64,000 bases of DNA, taken from assembly GCA_945920215.1 (NCBI GenBank), contig CAMEJM010000006.1, forward strand, positions 1-64,000. Direction: 5' to 3'. Position numbers and translations under genes: made by a program. The notes under the pieces were generated by a model. It searched no databases, was not told the origin of the DNA, and saw only the letters and a program-made list of their open reading frames with translations. This document shows, one piece after another, positions 25,414 through 34,981 of the stretch. The DNA is from an uncultured bacterium. Its GTDB lineage: Bacteria; Bacillota; Clostridia; Oscillospirales; CAG-272. The stretch's first letter is position 1; every line of letters begins with the position of its first letter.

Positions 25414-26604
25414 TTAAAACAGCCCAAGAATATCTTTCAGCGTCACGACCGCCATCAGACCGAGCAACAGCAGCAGTCCGACCGTGTCCGTCACCGTGAC
25501 GACCTTTTCCGGCAGGCGGCGGCGCGTGATGAGTTCGAGCAGCGTATAGAAGATATGCCCGCCGTCCAGCGCCGGCAGCGGCAAGAGGTTAAACACCCCC
25601 AGATTGACGCTGATCAGCGCCGCAAGGTAGAAGAGGGTGGAAGCGCCGCTCTTGGCGGCATTGGAGATGGCGGTGGCGGTACCGACCGGTCCCGAAACGG
25701 CTTCAAAGGAATACCTGCCCGTCAAAAGGTCAATCAGCGATTCCCACACCATGTTGACCATATAACAGGACTTGTAAAAGGACTGCTTGATCAGCACGGC
25801 AGGGGTTTTCTTTTCGGCGTATACCTGAAAATCATAATCGCCGAAGCGCTGCCCCTGTTCCTCCACCACGGGGAACACGATCGGCAGCTCCAAAGTCTCG
25901 TCGCCGCGGCGCACCGTCAGAACGACAGGCTCGTCGGTGCCGCCCTCGTGCAGAATTTCATAGAATAACTGGTCGGAGATATGCACCCGCTTGCCGTTGA
26001 CCCTCAGAATCTGATCTCCAACCTGCAATCCTTGGCTTTCGCTTGTCACCGTGGCGTCCTGCGCCGGAATGAACTTGGCGACCGTGGTACTGCCGACCCG
26101 CAGAATACAGGTCAGGATTACCGCGGCAAGGAAACCGAACAACAGATTCATCGCGCCGCCCGCCACGTGGACGATCAGGCGCTGCCATGCGGGTTTGGAA
26201 GCAAGAGGGCCGGTTTTTGCCTGCCAGCTCGCGGGCGGCGCCGGCATCTCGTCCCGCGCGGCAAGTGCCTCCGCGCGTTCCCTCTCCTTGTCTTTCGCGT
26301 CAGCCGGGGCTTCCTGCGCCCCGACAAGAGCGGGTTCCCCAAGCGTGGGGGCGCCGTCCGGCTCCTTCCCCTCGTCCTTGGGCACCGAGAGTTCTCCCTC
26401 CATGCTCACAAATCCCCCGATGGGAATCATGCGCAGAGAATACACAATCCCTGTCTTTTTGGACTCAAACCAGAACAGGCGGGGACCCATCCCGATGGCA
26501 AATTCAAAAATCTTGACGTGAAAGGCCCTTGCGGCAAGATAATGCCCGAGTTCATGGATAAAAATCAGAAAGCCGAATACCAATATGGCTATCAGAATAT
26601 ACAC
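25414..26604 (-). CDS. rseP: Site-2 metalloprotease RseP/RasP
   Basis: 396 residues, intramembrane zinc protease that releases anti-sigma factors and clears signal peptides. HELGH motif at residues 17-21, PDZ domain about 185-270, second metal motif LDGGH near 343 in the last membrane segments. GTG start seven bases after AAGGAGAT. Unusual: a low-complexity Pro/Ala/Glu/Asp-rich insert of about 55 residues (roughly 70-125, EGKEPDGAPTLGEPALVG onwards) between the first membrane hairpin and the next segment, absent from typical family members. Confidence 0.93.
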   Translation of the reverse strand: MYILIAILVFGFLIFIHELGHYLAARAFHVKIFEFAIGMGPRLFWFESKKTGIVYSLRMIPIGGFVSMEGELSVPKDEGKEPDGAPTLGEPALVGAQEAPADAKDKERERAEALAARDEMPAPPASWQAKTGPLASKPAWQRLIVHVAGGAMNLLFGFLAAVILTCILRVGSTTVAKFIPAQDATVTSESQGLQVGDQILRVNGKRVHISDQLFYEILHEGGTDEPVVLTVRRGDETLELPIVFPVVEEQGQRFGDYDFQVYAEKKTPAVLIKQSFYKSCYMVNMVWESLIDLLTGRYSFEAVSGPVGTATAISNAAKSGASTLFYLAALISVNLGVFNLLPLPALDGGHIFYTLLELITRRRLPEKVVTVTDTVGLLLLLGLMAVVTLKDILGLF

Positions 26605-26742
26605 GAATATCTCCTTTGGCTTGCCCGGACGGGCAAATTCAGACGGAATAACGGAATGACGGAAGCGCTCCGCGCTTCCCTTGCTGTTTGTGCCGCGCCG
26701 CGCGCGGTACCCCGAGGGGAGAGGGTTTGAACCCGCTCTCTT

Positions 26743-27936
26743 TCAGCTCCTCCGGGAGAGTTTCCCGCAAAGCTCCTGCGCGACGGCGCGCGCCTCGCGG
26801 TCGGCGGCGAGAATGGAATCCAAATCCCGGCATTGTCGGGCGGCGCCCATGCGCGCCACGGTTTCTCCCACGACCTCGGCGATTCCCAAAAAGGACAACT
26901 GCTCCCGCAAAAACGCCGCGACCGCCACCTCGTTGGCGGCGTTGAGCGCCGCAGGAACGGCTCCGCCCTGCCCGATTGCCTCCCCGGCAAGCGCGAGCAG
27001 CGGAAAGTTCTCTCTGTCGGGCTTGGCAAACGTCAGTTTCCCGACTGCAAACAGGTCGAGCGGCTCGGTCGGTCCCTCCGCGCGCGCGGGATAAGTGAGC
27101 GCGTATTGCACGCACGCGCGCATATCCGGCTTGGAAAGCTCGGCGATGACAGTATTATCAATATATTCCACCGCGCTGTGGATTATACTCTCGCGGTGGA
27201 CCAGCACTTCCACCCGGTCGGCGGGTACGCCGAACAAATGGACGGCTTCAATCACCTCAAAGCCCTTGTTCATCAGCGTGGCGCTGTCCACCGTGATTTT
27301 GGCGCCCATCTGCCACGTGGGGTGCCGCAGGGTGTCGGCAAGGCTGACGTTCCGAAGTTGCTCTTTGGTATACCCGAAGAAAGGTCCTCCCGAAGCGGTC
27401 AGCAGGATTCGCTTCACCTCGCTGCGCTTCCCTGCCGCAAGGCATTGGAAAATCGCGCTGTGCTCGCTGTCCACCGGAATGATGTCACACCCGCGCTCCT
27501 TGGCGCGCGCCATGACGATGTCGCCGGCAACCACGAGGCTTTCCTTGTTGGAGAGCGCCAGACGGCGCCCGGTGTCTATGACCGCAAGCGTGGGGGCAAG
27601 CCCGGCTTCCCCGAGAATGGAATTGACATACACGTCCGCGCCGCAGGCGGCGATTCCCTCCGAAACGCCCGCCTCCCCCGCCAGCACTTGCACCGACGTA
27701 TCGGCAAGCCGCACGGCAAGCGCGCGCGCGCTGTTTTCATCCGCCATGGCGCAGAAACGCGGACGAAACAGGCGCGCCTGTTCCTCCATCAAGTCCACAT
27801 TGCAATTGGCGGAAAGCATCGCCACGGGAATCCCGTGCGCCGCCGCCACTTCAAGCGCTTGCCTGCCGACCGAGCCGGTTGAACCGAGGACGGCGACCGA
27901 GGAGGGCAGCGGCGCGGTTTGGTTGAAGTTACTCAT
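26743..27936 (-). CDS. dxr: 1-deoxy-D-xylulose-5-phosphate reductoisomerase
   Basis: 397 residues, first committed MEP-pathway step, NADPH- and metal-dependent. NADPH-binding loop LGSTGSVGRQALEV near the N-terminus, metal-binding DSEHSAIFQC near 153, substrate loop with TASGGPFFGY and DSATLMNKGFEV, then LFGVPADRVEVLVHRESI. Normal length. Start overlaps the cdsA stop in ATGA. A 138-base gap separates it from rseP, with no clear promoter but a GAGAG...CTCTC hairpin near 26720. Confidence 0.97.
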   Translation of the reverse strand: MSNFNQTAPLPSSVAVLGSTGSVGRQALEVAAAHGIPVAMLSANCNVDLMEEQARLFRPRFCAMADENSARALAVRLADTSVQVLAGEAGVSEGIAACGADVYVNSILGEAGLAPTLAVIDTGRRLALSNKESLVVAGDIVMARAKERGCDIIPVDSEHSAIFQCLAAGKRSEVKRILLTASGGPFFGYTKEQLRNVSLADTLRHPTWQMGAKITVDSATLMNKGFEVIEAVHLFGVPADRVEVLVHRESIIHSAVEYIDNTVIAELSKPDMRACVQYALTYPARAEGPTEPLDLFAVGKLTFAKPDRENFPLLALAGEAIGQGGAVPAALNAANEVAVAAFLREQLSFLGIAEVVGETVARMGAARQCRDLDSILAADREARAVAQELCGKLSRRS

Positions 27937-28784
27937 TTCAGAATACAGAATACATCGCTCACAAGGGAGAGATTGCAGAGAATCAGAAGAATCGGCGAAA
28001 TGGCAAGCACGCTGTCAAAGCGATCCAGCACGCCGCCGTGCCCCGGAAAGATTTTGCCGTAGTCCTTGACGTCATGTTCGCGCTTGATCAGCGAGGTGAT
28101 CAGGTCGCCTATCTGAGAGACAAAGGAACAAACCAAGCCGGACACGCAAAGCATGACATAGTTGACCTGCATCTCCCAGCCGAACTGCATCACGACGCCG
28201 AACACGGCAAACGACAAAACGCATCCTACAATCCCGCCGATACTGCCCTCCACGGTCTTTTTGGGGCTGATTTCCGGGTTGAGCTTATGTTTTCCGAGGA
28301 AGCGCCCCGTAAAGTAGGCGAATGTATCGGTCACCCATGCGCCGAAGAACACAAGCAGATACAGGTAGCCGCCCATCTCGGTCTGATGGCGCAGGAGCGC
28401 GAGGGAAGCAAAGGAAACGGAAATGTAAAGCACACCGACATACGCGGAGGCGACCTCGGCGAAAGTCATTCTGCCGCGGCGGAACACCGCAACGGTAAAG
28501 AGATAAATCAGATAGACCCCCAAAACCGCGACGCAGATCATCAGATAGTCCGCAATTCTGTTTGCCCACGCGGTTCCGAGGGGAATGCCGCAGGCAATCA
28601 GGTAGGCGGGAATACTGACCGCAAAGTCACGGTGCCGCCCCATACAGCGGAGCAGTTCAAAGACCGCTACCGTCGACATCAGGGCAAGGAGCGCGGGAAT
28701 CAGATACGGTACCTTCCATGACAGAAACAGGATAGGAACCAGTATGGCAATCAGAACGACCGCAGTGATGATACGTTTGAGCAT
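27933..28784 (-). CDS. cdsA: Phosphatidate cytidylyltransferase
   Basis: 283 residues, integral membrane enzyme making CDP-diacylglycerol from phosphatidate and CTP. About eight hydrophobic segments and the family signature near residues 243-255 (PGHGGVLDRFDS), preceded by SPKKTVEG near 190. Start at 28784 chosen for AGAGGTGGG just upstream; the longer reading overlaps uppS and has no site. Lies 20 bases after uppS. Confidence 0.95.
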   Translation of the reverse strand: MLKRIITAVVLIAILVPILFLSWKVPYLIPALLALMSTVAVFELLRCMGRHRDFAVSIPAYLIACGIPLGTAWANRIADYLMICVAVLGVYLIYLFTVAVFRRGRMTFAEVASAYVGVLYISVSFASLALLRHQTEMGGYLYLLVFFGAWVTDTFAYFTGRFLGKHKLNPEISPKKTVEGSIGGIVGCVLSFAVFGVVMQFGWEMQVNYVMLCVSGLVCSFVSQIGDLITSLIKREHDVKDYGKIFPGHGGVLDRFDSVLAISPILLILCNLSLVSDVFCILK

Positions 28785-28804
28785 ATGCCCACCTCTTTCC
28801 ATTC

Positions 28805-29524
28805 TTAAAGGCCGCCGAAACGGCGGTGGCGTTTGTAAAAGTCCTTGAGTATTTCGTCGAGCTCCGCGGCGCCGAAGTCCGGCCACAGGGTTTTGGTAAA
28901 CGCAAGCTCCGTATACGCCGACTGCCACATGAGATAATTGGACAGGCGCATTTCCCCGCCCGTGCGGATGATCAGATCCGGCTCCGGCAGGGGGGCGGTA
29001 TAGAGCGCGTCGGAAATATCCTGCTCCGTCAGAGTCGTTTTGCCTGCGGCGATCGCGGTATTCACCGCGTGGACGATTTCCTGCCTGCCACCGTAGTTGA
29101 GCGCGATGTTCAGCACCCGCTCATACTGCGCGGTCTCCCTGTCAAGCCGGTCGATCATCGCCTGCGTTTCCTCAGGCAAAGCGGCGGTGTCGCCTATCAC
29201 GCGGACATGGGTCTCGTTCTTTTCCCTGTCCTCATAGGCGGATTGCAGATAGGAGGTGAGCAGCTTCATAATCTCGTCCACCTCTTTCTGCGGCCGCTTC
29301 CAGTTCTCGGTGGAAAAGGCGTACACGGTCACAATGCGGACGTTGCGGGCGCGGCAGGCGTCCATGACGCGATAGAGGTTGCGCGCGCCGCGCGCATGAC
29401 CCGCTTCCCGCGGCAAGCCGCGCTTGCGCGCCCACCTGCCGTTGCCGTCCATGATAAAAGCAATATGGGAGAGCCTGTCATCACAGACCACAGGCCCTCT
29501 CACGCGCGAAAACAAACCAAACAT
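28805..29524 (-). CDS. uppS: Isoprenyl transferase (undecaprenyl diphosphate synthase)
   Basis: 239 residues, cis-prenyltransferase that builds the C55 lipid carrier for peptidoglycan. Catalytic motif MDGNGRWA with Asp26, then GHARGARNL, the FSTENWKRP region and the C-terminal RTGGEMRLSNYLMWQSAYTE motif. All hallmark residues present. Uses IPP supplied by the dxr/ispG pathway encoded in the same operon. Confidence 0.97.
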   Translation of the reverse strand: MFGLFSRVRGPVVCDDRLSHIAFIMDGNGRWARKRGLPREAGHARGARNLYRVMDACRARNVRIVTVYAFSTENWKRPQKEVDEIMKLLTSYLQSAYEDREKNETHVRVIGDTAALPEETQAMIDRLDRETAQYERVLNIALNYGGRQEIVHAVNTAIAAGKTTLTEQDISDALYTAPLPEPDLIIRTGGEMRLSNYLMWQSAYTELAFTKTLWPDFGAAELDEILKDFYKRHRRFGGL

Positions 29525-29539
29525 ACTAACCCTTTCGGC

Positions 29540-30094
29540 TCAGATGGTCATGATCTCCTTGTCTTTCGCCTCGGTGATCGACTCAATCTGCTTGATGAAT
29601 TTATCGGTCAGATCCTGAATTTCCTTATCGGAGAGCTTTGCCTCGTCCTCGGTCATTTCGGAATTCTTCTTCATCGCCTTGACGGCGTCGTTTGCCTCGC
29701 GGCGGATGTTGCGGATGGCAACCTTGGCATTCTCGCCCTTCTGCGCCACCTGCTTGGTCATCTCGCGGCGACGCTCCTCTGTCAGAGGCGGGAAGGTCAG
29801 GCGCAGGACCGAACCGTCGTTCTGCGGGTGAATCCCGATGTCGGAAATCTGAATCGCCTTATCCATGGCTTTCAGAGTCGATTTATCATAAGGGGAAATC
29901 ACAAGGGTGCGCGCGTCCGCCACCGATACGTTCGCCATGGTCAGAAGCAGGGTGGGGGAACCGTAATACTCAAATTCAATGCGGGAAAGCACTTCGGGGT
30001 TTGCCTTTCCCACGCGCAGGGTCGCCAGGTCGTCGGCATACGCGTCCACCGACTTGTTCATCTTTTCAACGTACTTTTTGGTATCGAGTTTCAT
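29540..30094 (-). CDS. frr: Ribosome recycling factor
   Basis: 184 residues, standard length. Splits post-termination ribosomes with EF-G. Typical helices with RVGKANPEVL, YYGSPTLLLTMANVSV, SPYDKSTLKAMDKAI and LTEERRREMTKQV. Strong AACAGGAG site; 33 bases after pyrH. Confidence 0.98.
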   Translation of the reverse strand: MKLDTKKYVEKMNKSVDAYADDLATLRVGKANPEVLSRIEFEYYGSPTLLLTMANVSVADARTLVISPYDKSTLKAMDKAIQISDIGIHPQNDGSVLRLTFPPLTEERRREMTKQVAQKGENAKVAIRNIRREANDAVKAMKKNSEMTEDEAKLSDKEIQDLTDKFIKQIESITEAKDKEIMTI

Positions 30095-30127
30095 ATCTGT
30101 TCTCCTGTTATGTGGAATATTTGTCAG

Positions 30128-30832
30128 TCAAGCGGTGATGTCGGTGCCGATATGCTCGCCCATCACGGCGCGGTAAATGTTCTCGGGATCGCTCAGCCCG
30201 AACACAAGCACCGGGATATGCGTATCCATACAGAGCGCCGCCGCCGTGGAGTCAATGCACTTCAGACCGTCGCGCAGAATCTCGCGGCAGGATATGGCGT
30301 CCAGTTTCTCGGCGGCGGGATTGACCTTGGGGTCGTCCGTATACACGCCGTCAATATTCTTCGCCATGAGCATCACGTCCGCGCCGATTTCCGCGGCGCG
30401 CAGGGCTGCCGCCGTATCGGTGGAGAAAAACGGCAGACCGATGCCGCCGCCGAGCACCACGACCTTGCCCGCGTCAAGGCAGGACTTCGCGCGCATGACG
30501 GTGTAGGGCTCTGCAAAAGCCGCCATTTCCACCGCCGTCAGCACACAGGCGTCCATGCCCGCACGGCGGAATGCGTCCCCGAGCATCATGGCGTTGATGC
30601 AGGTCGCCAGCATCCCCATGGAATCCGCGGTGTGTCTGTCCATGTCAACGCCCTGTCTGCCGCGCCAGATATTTCCGGCGCCGACCATCACGGCAACGCC
30701 GACCCCCTCGTCGGTACATTTTTTCAGCACCTGCGCCACACGCGCAAGAAACGCGTGGTTATAAATGCCGTCGCTTCCGGCGGAGAGAGCCTCCCCGGAC
30801 AATTTGAGAAGAATCCGTTTGTACTTAGCCAT
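30128..30832 (-). CDS. pyrH: Uridylate kinase
   Basis: 234 residues, hexameric UMP kinase of the amino-acid-kinase fold. LLKLSGEALSA at the N-terminus, GAGNIWRG, the D-rich MLATCINAMMLGDAFRRAG region and DGVYTDDPKVNP. First gene of the pyrH-frr-uppS-cdsA-dxr-rseP-ispG-polC run, preceded by GAGGAAG and the promoter at 30882-30910. Confidence 0.98.
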   Translation of the reverse strand: MAKYKRILLKLSGEALSAGSDGIYNHAFLARVAQVLKKCTDEGVGVAVMVGAGNIWRGRQGVDMDRHTADSMGMLATCINAMMLGDAFRRAGMDACVLTAVEMAAFAEPYTVMRAKSCLDAGKVVVLGGGIGLPFFSTDTAAALRAAEIGADVMLMAKNIDGVYTDDPKVNPAAEKLDAISCREILRDGLKCIDSTAAALCMDTHIPVLVFGLSDPENIYRAVMGEHIGTDITA

Positions 30833-30881
30833 TTGACAACTTCCTCACTGTGTCTTTCCCATATATATTTTATACAGGTAT

Positions 30882-30910
30882 ATATTACAACAAAACCGCC
30901 TTGTTGTAAA
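30882..30910 (-). promoter_or_regulatory. Promoter of the pyrH-to-polC operon
   Basis: Minus strand TTTACA (30905-30910), 17-base spacer, TAATAT (30882-30887), about 50 bases before the pyrH start. The rest of the 30911-31155 gap is GC-rich with no supported gene. Confidence 0.6.
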
Positions 30911-31155
30911 CACCTTTTTCCGCATTTCTTTTCTTTGCCCCCTCGCCATTCCCGCCCGCCGCGCCGTGTCGAGGTCTTTTGCCGGTGCGGGCAATGTCAG
31001 GAGCATGGAGGCTCTCCCGCACAATGCCGCACCGCTCCGAAGCCGCCAAGCGAGTGCGCTCCGACGGCGCGGCGCCGCTGTTTTTCGGCGGCACGCCGTA
31101 TCTGACCGCTTGAAAGCACCGTTTGGGCGCAGGTATAAAAACACAAAAGAAACGC

Positions 31156-31185
31156 AAAAAAGGAACCGGAAAATCCGGTTCCTTT
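31156..31185 (-). terminator. Terminator of rpsB-tsf
   Basis: Ten-base stem AGGAACCGGA/TCCGGTTCCT, followed on the minus strand by six Ts, 21 bases beyond the tsf stop. Confidence 0.88.
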
Positions 31186-31205
31186 CAATCGGTTATTTGC
31201 GCTGC

Positions 31206-32135
31206 TCAGTTGTTGCCGCCGACCATCTTGGCAACCTCTGCCGCCAAGTCGTCTTCGCGCTTCTGAATGCCCTCGCCCTTTTCATAACGGGCAAAGGATA
31301 CTACCTTGATGTCCCCGCCGAGCGCCTTGGCGGTAGCCTGTACATACTTGGCAACGGTCATGCTGTCGTCCTTGACATATGCCTGCTCCAGCACGCAGTT
31401 GTTCTCGTAGTACTTGTTGAGCTTGCCCATCACGATTCCCTCGAGAACCTTTTCGGGCTTGTTTGCCATCTTGGGATCCTGCTTCATCTGGGTCAGAATG
31501 ATCTCCTTTTCTTCTGCGAGAACAGAAGCGGGAACATCCTCTTTTGCCAGATAAGGAATGTTGTATGCGGCGACCTGAAGCGCAATGTTCTTGGCGAATT
31601 CCTTGAATTCTTCCTTTTCCTTAATGGCATCGGAAGTCTCGAATTTCACGATGACGCCGGTCACGCCCATGCCGTGGATATAAGTGGAGACAGTGCCCTC
31701 CACGATGACGAAGCGGCGGATGCTCAGCTTCTCACCGATGGTATAGGTCTTTTCCTGAAGCTCTGCTTCCACGGTCGCATCGGCATTGAACTTGCACTGC
31801 ATGAGTGCGTCGATGTCGGCGGGCTTGTTGGCGAGAATCGCGTCCAGAATGCCGGATACGAATTCCTGGAAAGAAGCGTTCTTTGCGACAAAGTCGGTCT
31901 CGGAGTTTACCTCCACCATCGCGGTGTCGTTTCCGAGAGTCTTGATTGCAACGATGCCCTCTGCGGCAATTCTGCCCGCTTTCTTTGCGGTGGCAGCCAT
32001 GCCCTTTTCACGGAGAACCTTGATTGCCTTGTCAAAATCGCCCTCGGCTTCCACCAGAGCGTTCTTGCAGTCCATCATACCGCAGCCGGTCTGCTTGCGC
32101 AACTCAGCTACGTCTTTTGCGGAAATGTTAGCCAT
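31206..32135 (-). CDS. tsf: Translation elongation factor Ts
   Basis: 309 residues. Nucleotide exchange factor for EF-Tu. N-terminal UBA-like ISAKDVAELRKQTGCGMMDC, then KALVEAEGD-type helix and the hallmark VNSETDFVAKN. Start at 32135 matches the family N-terminus MANISAKD; the longer frame runs back into rpsB. 22 bases after rpsB. Confidence 0.98.
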   Translation of the reverse strand: MANISAKDVAELRKQTGCGMMDCKNALVEAEGDFDKAIKVLREKGMAATAKKAGRIAAEGIVAIKTLGNDTAMVEVNSETDFVAKNASFQEFVSGILDAILANKPADIDALMQCKFNADATVEAELQEKTYTIGEKLSIRRFVIVEGTVSTYIHGMGVTGVIVKFETSDAIKEKEEFKEFAKNIALQVAAYNIPYLAKEDVPASVLAEEKEIILTQMKQDPKMANKPEKVLEGIVMGKLNKYYENNCVLEQAYVKDDSMTVAKYVQATAKALGGDIKVVSFARYEKGEGIQKREDDLAAEVAKMVGGNN

Positions 32136-32157
32136 TGTTATACTCCTTTCACCGGGA

Positions 32158-32925
32158 TTATTCAGCGTCGGCTGCGGGAGCCTCTGCTTCGGTTGCAGCT
32201 TCGGTTGCTGCCTCTGCCGCGGGCGCCACATCGGTGGTCTGCTCGCCGCCGCGGCCCTCGATCACCGCGTCTGCAATAGCGCCGCTGATGAGCTTGATCG
32301 CACGGATCGCGTCATCGTTACCGGGAATGATATAGTCCACGTCATCGGGATCGCAGTTGGTATCGACGATGGCAATGACCGGAATACCGAGCTTCTTTGC
32401 TTCCATCACCGCATTGTGCTCCTTGTGGGTGTCCACAACAAACACAGCGTCCGGCAGTGCCTCCATGGTCTTGATACCGCCGTAGTTCTTCTCGAGGTCC
32501 TCCATCTCCTTGAGGATCTTCGCAACTTCCTTCTTGGGAAGGAGGTTAAACGTGCCGTCTTCCTGCATCTTCTCAAGCTCGTTCAGACGGGCGATGCTCT
32601 TGCGGATGGTCTTGAAGTTGGTCAGCATACCGCCGGGCCAACGCATATTGACGTAGTACATACCGCACTTGACGGCTTCTTCCTTGATGGTATCGGTTGC
32701 CTGCTTCTTGGTGCCGATGAACAGAATGGTGCCGCCTGCTTCGGAGAGGTAACGCACATAGGTGCAAGCCTCCTCAAACTTCTTCACGGTCTTCTGCAGG
32801 TCAACGATGTGAATCCCGTTACGGGTGGTGAAGATGTACTCAGCCATCTTCGGGTTCCACTTCTTGGTCGGGTGACCGAAGTGTACGCCTGCTTCAAGCA
32901 ACTGCTTGATGGTGATGTTGAACAT
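32158..32925 (-). CDS. rpsB: 30S ribosomal protein S2
   Basis: 255 residues starting [18 protein letters not shown] after AGGAGG. Contains the S2 signatures [12 protein letters not shown] and the [19 protein letters not shown] stretch. C-terminal tail is extended and Ala/Glu-rich ([20 protein letters not shown]), a feature of some clostridial S2 proteins. Confidence 0.98.
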   Translation of the reverse strand: MFNITIKQLLEAGVHFGHPTKKWNPKMAEYIFTTRNGIHIVDLQKTVKKFEEACTYVRYLSEAGGTILFIGTKKQATDTIKEEAVKCGMYYVNMRWPGGMLTNFKTIRKSIARLNELEKMQEDGTFNLLPKKEVAKILKEMEDLEKNYGGIKTMEALPDAVFVVDTHKEHNAVMEAKKLGIPVIAIVDTNCDPDDVDYIIPGNDDAIRAIKLISGAIADAVIEGRGGEQTTDVAPAAEAATEAATEAEAPAADAE

Positions 32926-33056
32926 GAAAATGTTCCTCCTGTTTGGTTTTCCGCCACAGAGGTTCAGCCGCACGACCCGCCTGTCCGAGGGGGCACCGGC
33001 GCGGTAAATTACCCTGTGTGTAGATTTGATTTCCGCGCTTGCGCGCAGATGTTGCT

Positions 33057-33086
33057 ATTATATAGTAAACTTCCTTGCTTTTGCAA
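33057..33086 (-). promoter_or_regulatory. Promoter of rpsB-tsf
   Basis: Minus strand TTGCAA (33081-33086), 18-base spacer, perfect TATAAT (33057-33062). The leader to rpsB is about 125 bases and GC-rich, long enough for S2 autoregulatory structure, which I could not confirm. Confidence 0.7.
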
Positions 33087-33161
33087 GATATTTTTACCAT
33101 TCTCCGTTTTATTTACAAATTGTTTACAATTGCACGACCGAACGGACAAGCGCTGCGGCAA

Positions 33162-34043
33162 TCAGGGCAGCGGCAACAGGCGCGGCGCGTGATACAGAAT
33201 GGGAAACACCTCCTCCCATAATGCGCCGAGAGACGCGGGCGGCAAAGGATTCCGTCCCTGCCCGCACTCCACGGTCATGGCGGGGATTCCCTCCGCGCAC
33301 AGCCAGTCGGTCAGACCCCCGTAGGCGGCAGGTCCTTCCGGGGCGGCGACCCGATAGCCTGAGCGGCGGGCAAGCACCTCCGCGGCAAGCGCCGTGTGGG
33401 GAGCGGGGGAGCCGCCGAGGAACATTTCCCGCCCCTGCGCGTGCAGAGTCAGCACCGCGTCCGGCACCAGATTGCAGATCAGATTGACGAGCGCCCGGGT
33501 TTCCGGCTCCGAGAGGGGAGCCGCGCCGCTGTATCGGGTGGGGGCGCCGCCCTCGATTCCCAGTTCCCTCTCGACGGCGCGGTAGGCGTAAAAGCCGGTT
33601 TCATAGTTGTGATTCAGATCCACTCCGCGCGCATTTGCCTGCCACAGGGAGAAGTCCCGCGACAAGCCGTTGGCGCGCAACTGGCGTTCTGCCAGAATGC
33701 CCTTTTCGTCGAAGCCGCCGCTTTGCAGCTCCACCCCGTCCGGATTCAAAAGCGGCAGAATGTAAAAAGTGCCGTGCGGTGCCTGACCGCGCGGCTCCGC
33801 GCCGATCAGATACTCCGCAAACAGGAGCAGGATTCTGCCGCAAATCCACTCCATGGCGTGGTGGGTTGCCACATACAGCATACAGGGGCGCCCCTGTCCC
33901 AAACGAATGTACGTGAGCGGGCGGTGAAGAATACTGTACCCGGCGCAGGCCACCCACAGCGACGGCTCCAGCTCCGTCAGAGTGCGGATCGCTCCATCCA
34001 ATGCGGCGGCGTCAAGGGGCGAGTAGTCAGTCAAATGCAGCAT
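33162..34043 (-). CDS. M14-family zinc carboxypeptidase
   Basis: 293 residues. Zinc motif HxxE at His62-Glu65 (THHAMEW), NPDGVELQ, DLNHNYETGF, second zinc His in TLHAQG near 195 and catalytic Glu in VECGQG near 257: the full M14 set. No signal peptide, so cytoplasmic, unlike gamma-D-glutamyl-diaminopimelate endopeptidases with LysM domains. Small stand-alone M14 enzymes of spore formers often trim muropeptides, but the substrate here is inference. Start at 34043 chosen for AAGGAGGGC. Confidence 0.85.
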   Translation of the reverse strand: MLHLTDYSPLDAAALDGAIRTLTELEPSLWVACAGYSILHRPLTYIRLGQGRPCMLYVATHHAMEWICGRILLLFAEYLIGAEPRGQAPHGTFYILPLLNPDGVELQSGGFDEKGILAERQLRANGLSRDFSLWQANARGVDLNHNYETGFYAYRAVERELGIEGGAPTRYSGAAPLSEPETRALVNLICNLVPDAVLTLHAQGREMFLGGSPAPHTALAAEVLARRSGYRVAAPEGPAAYGGLTDWLCAEGIPAMTVECGQGRNPLPPASLGALWEEVFPILYHAPRLLPLP

Positions 34044-34123
34044 GAGGAAAGCCCTCCTTTGCGGCATTGTATGCAACCGAAAAGCGAAAATTTACATTTT
34101 CTCTACCCTTACGCGCGCTTTTA

Positions 34124-34132
34124 TGCTACAAT
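34124..34132 (+). promoter_or_regulatory. Extended -10 promoter before the membrane protein gene
   Basis: TGCTACAAT (TG at 34124-34125, TACAAT 34127-34132) with no convincing -35, 60 bases before the start codon at 34192. Confidence 0.4.
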
Positions 34133-34191
34133 GAAACAAAAACGCGCGCATCAGCGCACGCAGCGCCGCTGCACGAAAGGACTGAACAGGT

Positions 34192-34965
34192 ATGACGACC
34201 TCTCACCGCCGCAAAATCAGCCTGCCGTTGACGATCGGAATGGCTGTGGAAGCAGTCATGGGCATTTCTTATTTCGGGATTTTTGTTCTGCAACAGTATA
34301 ACAGCCCCGTCTGCTACGCATTGCGCCTGCTGTTCATGCTGCTGCACGCCGTGCTATCCGTCGGCGCGGTGACCTATGCCCTGTACTGTATGCGTGCGCG
34401 ACATACGCGGAAAGCGATTGCCGTACTCTGTGCCTTTCTCGCGGCGGTGACCCTGAAAGACTTCATCGGCAATTTTGCCTCTTGGAATCTTGCGGGGCAG
34501 TACGGCGTCGGGGATTCCCTGCTGCTTTCTCTGTTTGACACCTTATGCAACACAGTGTTGCTCGAAGGGCTGTTGCTCGGAGGCGCATTCTGGCTTTCAT
34601 GGCTGTTTTTCCTTTATGCGCGCCGCCCCTGCCCGCCGCCCGAGCGCCTGCTTGACCTCACCTGCGACGTCACCCGCGGGAGTCTTCTCACCGCCTCGCT
34701 CTGCACGTTGCGTTTGCTGGGGTATTTTCTCTACGACGCGATCGTCTTCTGCCGGGAAGCCTTCTGGATCCTGTCTGTGGAAGAAACATTGTCGATCGTA
34801 CTCGAATTCGTTTGGATTCTCATTTGCGGCGTCGCCTCTTTTCTTCTCTCGTGCCCCCTGTTGAGATACCTGTTCTCCGCGCAGGAGCCCCCGGCAGGTT
34901 CCACCGAAATACCGGAAGAAAAAAACGCCGCGTTGCCGAAACGGCAAGCGGCGAAAAAGAAATAA
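34192..34965 (+). CDS. Hypothetical polytopic membrane protein
   Basis: 257 residues with about six hydrophobic segments (near 12-34, 40-60, 75-95, 110-145, 165-185, 200-230) and a charged C-terminal tail ending KRQAAKKK. No recognised domain. It stands alone between divergent and convergent neighbours. Its last 45 bases carry the terminator of the opposite proBAC operon. Confidence 0.7.
   Translation: MTTSHRRKISLPLTIGMAVEAVMGISYFGIFVLQQYNSPVCYALRLLFMLLHAVLSVGAVTYALYCMRARHTRKAIAVLCAFLAAVTLKDFIGNFASWNLAGQYGVGDSLLLSLFDTLCNTVLLEGLLLGGAFWLSWLFFLYARRPCPPPERLLDLTCDVTRGSLLTASLCTLRLLGYFLYDAIVFCREAFWILSVEETLSIVLEFVWILICGVASFLLSCPLLRYLFSAQEPPAGSTEIPEEKNAALPKRQAAKKK
34918..34953 (-). terminator. Terminator of proBAC, embedded in the opposing gene
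   Basis: On the minus strand a stem of CGCCGC-TTGCCG against CGGCAA-CGCGGCG (one bulge) is followed by seven Ts. It lies 29 bases after the proC stop, inside the coding end of the convergent membrane protein gene. Confidence 0.75.
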
Positions 34966-34981
34966 CTCCGCGCGGGGCAGA

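Noticed and set aside
30911..31155. Gene between tsf terminator and pyrH promoter
   Set aside because: Short frames exist on both strands but none has a ribosome site or plausible protein composition.
32136..32231. 32-residue N-terminal extension of tsf
   Set aside because: It overlaps the end of rpsB and is not part of the EF-Ts fold; the ATG at 32135 has a good ribosome site.
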